Shown: positions 33,798 to 37,127 of the stretch, one piece after another
Layout of the letters: every line of letters starts with the position of its first letter
Position numbering within the stretch: the first letter of the stretch is position 1
DNA from: Bacteroidales bacterium
GTDB taxonomy: Bacteria; Bacteroidota; Bacteroidia; Bacteroidales; F082
DNA length: 37,127 nucleotides
Assembly (NCBI GenBank): GCA_018400955.1
Contig: JAGYLH010000028.1
Span: 1-37,127 of the forward strand
Direction of reading: 5' to 3'
The notes under the pieces: generated by a model
Databases searched by the model: none
What the model was told of the DNA's origin: nothing
Seen by the model: only the letters and a program-made list of their open reading frames with translations
Made by a program: the position numbers and the translations under genes

Positions 33798-35657
33798 TTA
33801 AAGGTTAAGCAGAAAAACGGTCAGGTTTTCATCTGTTTCCAGCTTAAGCTTTTTTCTGATGCTGCTTCTGATATTGTCGATGGTGCCTGCAGAGCGGTTT
33901 GTGAGCAAGGCCATGTCTTTGGTTGTCATATTCAGCCTCAGCAGGCTGCAAATTTTAAGTTCGGTAGGGGAGAGTTCTGGGAATCTTTTCATCAATTCAT
34001 TAAAAAAGCCCTGGTGAACTTTATCAAACCAGGTTTCAAATTCGTTCCAGGCATGCTCTGGCAGACTGATTTCCAGTTCATGTACCATTATATCCAGCTG
34101 TTCAGCAATTTCCGGACTCAACGAAGGTTTGATCAGTTTCACATGCTTATTGATTTTTTCCAGTTGTTCGTTTAGGTTAGAAACCATCAGTGCCTTGCTT
34201 ACCAGCTCCTGATTGCGCAGCTCCATGGCGGTTTCAAGTTCGCGAACTTCGCAGCGTACAAGTTCTTCTGACAAAGCTGCTGCCCTTCGCCTGGCCAGCA
34301 GAATCATAGTTATAGCAATAAGAATCAGTATAACGAATAGCAGTAAAGCCATATACAAGTTGTTACGTGTTTTTTGTTGTAAGGCCTTTTTTTGTAATTC
34401 ATTAATTTCACGTGCCTTTCGCTCAGATTCGTATTTTTTTTCCAGCGCAAGTACGGTATTTTTGGTTTCCTGTCCGAATATGCTGTCGTTGAGGTGCTCA
34501 TATAATTCAAAATAATACAGGGCGGAATCATACACGCCAACACCTTTAAAAGCTGCACTCATCCAATTATACAAGGTGGCTTTCATTTCCGGCATTTTAT
34601 AACTGGCAGTGAGGCTTTGTACGTCTCTTAAAGTTTTTAACGACGACTGGTGGTCGCCCGTTTTATTGTAGTAATTACCCATATTTAGCTTACTCGCTAT
34701 AATTCCATATAAGATGTTGTTTTTTTCAGAATAATAAACGGCACTATCGTAATATTTGCCGGCTTCTTTAAAGGAGCCCTGTTTGGAAAGGAGGTTTGCC
34801 AGATTCAGAAAACCCTTTGCCAGATCGTATTCGTTCTTGCTGATTCGTGCGTTTTCGATCACCAGTTCATAATAATACCTGGCTTTTTCTAACGAATCCA
34901 TTTGAGAGTAAACATTACCGAGATGATTATAACTTCGGTGAATTTCCTTAACCTTATTTTCTTTTTGGTTGATTTCAACAGCCTTTTGATAATACTGGAT
35001 AGCATCCGGATAGTTTTTTAATCTGGCATAAAGCGTACCAATATTGTCATAAACTACAGCCAGCGCATCCAGTCGGTTTTGTTGCCCAAAAAGGGAGGCT
35101 GCTTTTAAATAGCCCTCAATGGCCAAAACGGCCTTCCCTTCCCTACCATAAATCTTTGCCTGATTGTTATAAATATTGGCCATTAAATCCATCTTCTCAT
35201 GCCTTGCTGCCAGTGATTTTGCCTTATCCAAGAGTATTAAAGCACTGTCGAAATCAAGTTTTTGATAGTGAACTTCTGCCATTCCAATCAGGTTTTTGAT
35301 ATGCAACTCACCTTCCGCAATGGAAGAATATGCCATAGACTTTGAGAATGCGTCTGCCGCTTCCGTGAATTTCATTTTGTTGTAGTATACCATACCAGAC
35401 CGGTAACTTGCCTTGGCAGAAAGGTCTTTTATTTTCAGGCTGTCGGCCAATGCCTCAGCACGTGTGGAATAGGCAAGGGCGCTGTCGGGATATTGATCTT
35501 CAAGTGTATCTGCTAATTGAAGCATTTCAATAATAGCTTCTTGTAAAGTGTTTTTACTGGTCGAATCCTTAAAATTTTGCTGTTTTTTAGTTGGACTTGC
35601 TGTTGCTGCTAAAGCAAAGATCAAAAGGAAATAAAAAATCCCAAATAGCTTATACAT
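33798..35657 (-). CDS. TPR sensor with LuxR-type DNA-binding domain
   Basis: A 619-residue regulator. Residues 1-20 are a signal peptide (MYKLFGIFYFLLIFALAATA), and about 35-390 are tetratricopeptide repeats (for example AVVYDNIGTLYARLKNYPDAIQYYQKA), predicted periplasmic. A transmembrane helix (YMALLLFVILILIAITMILLA, about 430-452) is followed by a coiled coil and a C-terminal HTH of the LuxR/GerE type (about 555-619): LSPTELKICSLLRLNMTTKDMALLTNRSAGTID, in which the second helix carries the recognition segment. There is no kinase or receiver domain, so it would have to bind DNA while anchored in the membrane, or be cleaved. It is flanked by the two surface-protein/mini-protein modules and is a good candidate to regulate them. 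The 16-bp palindrome 68 bases upstream could be its own binding site. Confidence 0.91.
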   Translation of the reverse strand: MYKLFGIFYFLLIFALAATASPTKKQQNFKDSTSKNTLQEAIIEMLQLADTLEDQYPDSALAYSTRAEALADSLKIKDLSAKASYRSGMVYYNKMKFTEAADAFSKSMAYSSIAEGELHIKNLIGMAEVHYQKLDFDSALILLDKAKSLAARHEKMDLMANIYNNQAKIYGREGKAVLAIEGYLKAASLFGQQNRLDALAVVYDNIGTLYARLKNYPDAIQYYQKAVEINQKENKVKEIHRSYNHLGNVYSQMDSLEKARYYYELVIENARISKNEYDLAKGFLNLANLLSKQGSFKEAGKYYDSAVYYSEKNNILYGIIASKLNMGNYYNKTGDHQSSLKTLRDVQSLTASYKMPEMKATLYNWMSAAFKGVGVYDSALYYFELYEHLNDSIFGQETKNTVLALEKKYESERKAREINELQKKALQQKTRNNLYMALLLFVILILIAITMILLARRRAAALSEELVRCEVRELETAMELRNQELVSKALMVSNLNEQLEKINKHVKLIKPSLSPEIAEQLDIMVHELEISLPEHAWNEFETWFDKVHQGFFNELMKRFPELSPTELKICSLLRLNMTTKDMALLTNRSAGTIDNIRSSIRKKLKLETDENLTVFLLNL

Positions 35658-36095
35658 CGTTGTTTTAGAATTGGGTTGTTTAATTGCTAAAAAATGAATT
35701 TAATATTCTAATTTTGAGCTTCTTTTAACTTTTAAGTTAATGCCAAACAGCTTTTGAATATTGACTCATCAGCATTAAAGAATCACTTTATCAGCTATTA
35801 TCCGCACCTAAATCAGATACCGAAAAGACTCTCCTAAAATGCCCAACGAAAATAAGCAATTCTACTCATATTGGCTATACCTGATGATTTTTTTATGCTA
35901 AAAAGGAATTCGTGTCCCTGGAGGTCATTTTTCCTGCAAATGAGCGTTTCTATATGAATTTTACCGGACAACAGTGATTCTTTTTAGCTATGCAAAGCTA
36001 AAACCTTGTTATCTGTAGGTATAAACAAGCCAAAGGCTAAAAGCAAATAGCTTAAGGCCTTTGGTCAGGCAAATCTCTTATCATCATACTGAAAT
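35658..36095. other. Intergenic region with palindrome and candidate terminator
   Basis: No gene is seen in these 438 bases. A 16-bp near-perfect palindrome, TTAACTT-TT-AAGTTAA (35725-35740), lies 68 bases upstream of the TPR-LuxR gene and is a candidate operator. At 36030-36064 an imperfect inverted repeat (CCAAAGGC ... GCCTTTGG, with internal mismatches) lies about 30 bases after the mini-protein stop and could act as its terminator, although the T-run is weak. The middle is AT-rich without structure I recognise. Confidence 0.45.
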
Positions 36096-36323
36096 CTACT
36101 CCTCCATATTCCGCCGGTAATCCCACACCTTCTTCCCGCCATAAGCCGCTCCCAGCGCCAGCAAAATTCCCAGGCCTGAGCCAATGGGAGCGCCATTGCC
36201 TGCAGGTTGGTTCCCGCTTTGGCCGTGGTCGCCGGGAGGCGGAGGAGGTGCACCTTGTGCATTTAAAAAGAGTGGGCTAATGGATAAGAGTGTAATCGTT
36301 AAAAATATAGCGATTGTTTTCAT
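36096..36323 (-). CDS. Secreted mini-protein with PID-CTERM-like C-terminal tail (copy 2)
   Basis: I chose the ATG at 36321-36323, giving 75 residues beginning with a signal peptide (MKTIAIFLTITLLSISPLF); an upstream in-frame start would precede it with a non-signal-like segment (TEHKTRK). The mature part is a short Pro/Gly-rich linker (QGAPPPPPGDHGQSGNQPAGN) followed by 32 residues identical to copy 1: APIGSG motif, hydrophobic helix, basic tail ending NMEE. The linkers and signal peptides of the two copies are not alike, so only the tail is conserved. The start lies 44 bases after the stop of the partial surface protein at 36368, on the same strand, so the gene order matches copy 1. Function is unknown; the arrangement suggests a partner of the surface protein. 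Confidence 0.75.
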   Translation of the reverse strand: MKTIAIFLTITLLSISPLFLNAQGAPPPPPGDHGQSGNQPAGNGAPIGSGLGILLALGAAYGGKKVWDYRRNMEE

Positions 36324-36367
36324 GATTTTGCGTGTTTTGTGCTCGGTATTTTGCATGTTGGCCTCGA

Positions 36368-37127
36368 TTATTTGATAAATACTTTCTTTGTTCTATATGC
36401 ATTTTCGGTTTTGACCGCAACCAGGTAGAAACCTGATTGCAAACCTGTAAGGTTTTGGAAACCTGACAAGTTTCGATAGAGCAGCTGCTGCCCAAGCAAA
36501 TTATAAATCCCAACCTGATATGTGCCCGGCTCATCCGTTTTTATAAAAACCTGATCGCCATAGCTGTATATCTCAATGCCATCCTCCCCAGGTATGTTTT
36601 CTTCCATGCCGGTAACGCCGTTGATGAGCAGCAGGAAACGGTCGGGATTGGCAGTTGATACTTTAAAGGTTACCTGTGTGTTGCTTCTTAAATCATAAGC
36701 TATCTGGGTTTCCAGGTCTTTCAGTGAAATATCCACCGTTTCCCAAAAAGTGTTTTCGACTACTGAAATTGTGTATTCACCATCCTGACCAACCGTTATA
36801 CTGAGGGGGATGGCGATTTCTTCGGCGCTGTAAGGCAGCACATTGATGCTGAGTTTGGTGTCGCCGGTTTTTGTAAAGAGTTGCGGAGCCGCCTCAATGC
36901 CTAAAAGCTTATAGGCATCAAACGCTTTATCGAAGTTAGTGGTTGCATCCGGATTAAAATGGATGTAGGTTTTATCTGAAAAACCTTTGCCTTCCACCTG
37001 CAGCACCATCAGGTCGGGGACTGCGCCTTTTGATTTCAGGAAATTGGTGGAGGTATGCGCCCGTGCACTGTTTGGTATGGCAAATGCCGGGTTTTCGGAG
37101 GCTTTGATGAAGAAACCGTTCATGGGT
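36368..37127 (-). CDS. T9SS-sorted surface protein, second module (partial, N-terminus outside window)
   Basis: Only the last 253 or so codons are in the window; the frame stays open to the right edge. The part present starts with PMNGFFIKASENPAF and ends with a T9SS type A sorting domain (GIEIYSYGDQVFIKTDEPGT, NLLGQQLLYRNLSG, GFYLVAVKTEN, KKVFIK). The same order occurs near the end of the 2000-residue protein (PMQGFFVYTD, NSVRTHT / NSARAHT, SGVYLV, KKIFIR), so the two are paralogues at least over this region. It would be exported by the T9SS and attached to the cell surface. It is followed after 44 bases by the second mini-protein gene, giving the same two-gene module as at 26961-33252. What its N-terminal part contains cannot be seen. 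Confidence 0.87.
   Translation of the reverse strand, partial: PMNGFFIKASENPAFAIPNSARAHTSTNFLKSKGAVPDLMVLQVEGKGFSDKTYIHFNPDATTNFDKAFDAYKLLGIEAAPQLFTKTGDTKLSINVLPYSAEEIAIPLSITVGQDGEYTISVVENTFWETVDISLKDLETQIAYDLRSNTQVTFKVSTANPDRFLLLINGVTGMEENIPGEDGIEIYSYGDQVFIKTDEPGTYQVGIYNLLGQQLLYRNLSGFQNLTGLQSGFYLVAVKTENAYRTKKVFIK

Noticed and set aside
35684..35716. TTG-N22-TAATTTTG promoter-like pattern on the plus strand
   Set aside because: It points into an intergenic region with no plus-strand gene downstream, and the region is very AT-rich; probably chance.
1..37127. Search for CRISPR arrays, tRNA/rRNA genes, insertion sequences, integrases, and T9SS core genes
   Set aside because: No regular spaced repeats, no recognisable tRNA or rRNA segment, no transposase or integrase, and no gene for the T9SS core machinery was recognised; the repeats present are short palindromes only. 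A covariance-model search could still find a small RNA that I cannot see.

Overview
The window looks like chromosome from a member of the Bacteroidota, a free-living or environmental relative of the Bacteroidales/Flavobacteriia. The evidence is four proteins with type IX secretion (T9SS)-type C-terminal sorting domains or the end of one, a PorV/PorQ-like outer-membrane protein, a large TonB-dependent receptor with a carboxypeptidase-regulatory N-terminal domain, a two-component-propeller histidine kinase with a LytTR regulator, a TPR/kinase/receiver/AraC one-piece regulator, a TPR-LuxR regulator, and promoter octamers of the TAnnTTTG type. Clear Shine-Dalgarno sequences are mostly absent. No rRNA, tRNA, transposase, integrase, phage gene or CRISPR array was seen.

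Layout. 1-4203 is mostly housekeeping: an exported M20 amidohydrolase (cut by the window edge) with a GNAT acetyltransferase, a PurF-like amidophosphoribosyltransferase, and a greA-HIT pair. An array of short hairpins fills the convergent gap after purF. 4361-13634 is a three-gene envelope operon (TonB-dependent receptor, 1427-residue sorted surface protein, PorV/PorQ-like barrel) with a candidate promoter and a clear terminator. 13683-18720 holds a small membrane-anchored protein and a LytTR/propeller-kinase signalling pair preceded by a small Lys-rich probable lipoprotein. 18802-21911 holds a Rieske-like lipoprotein, a second hairpin cluster in a convergent gap, and an mscS-like/tilS pair. 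22010-26852 holds a TPR hybrid sensor/AraC regulator followed by a T9SS-sorted fibronectin-type protein. 26961-37127 holds two copies of a two-gene module, each a T9SS-sorted surface protein followed on the same strand by a tiny secreted protein with a C-terminal motif + hydrophobic helix + basic tail. Between the two copies lies a TPR-LuxR regulator.

How the genes may work together. Much of the window encodes surface display and envelope sensing. The receptor/cargo/PorV trio looks like a self-contained uptake-or-display unit that uses the cell's general T9SS, whose core genes are not in this window. The two sorted-protein/mini-protein modules are the most unusual feature: the last 32 residues of the two mini-proteins are identical, and their 96 coding bases differ at only four silent positions, although the rest of each protein has diverged. 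The two TPR-based regulators lie beside these surface genes and are plausible, but unproven, controllers of them.
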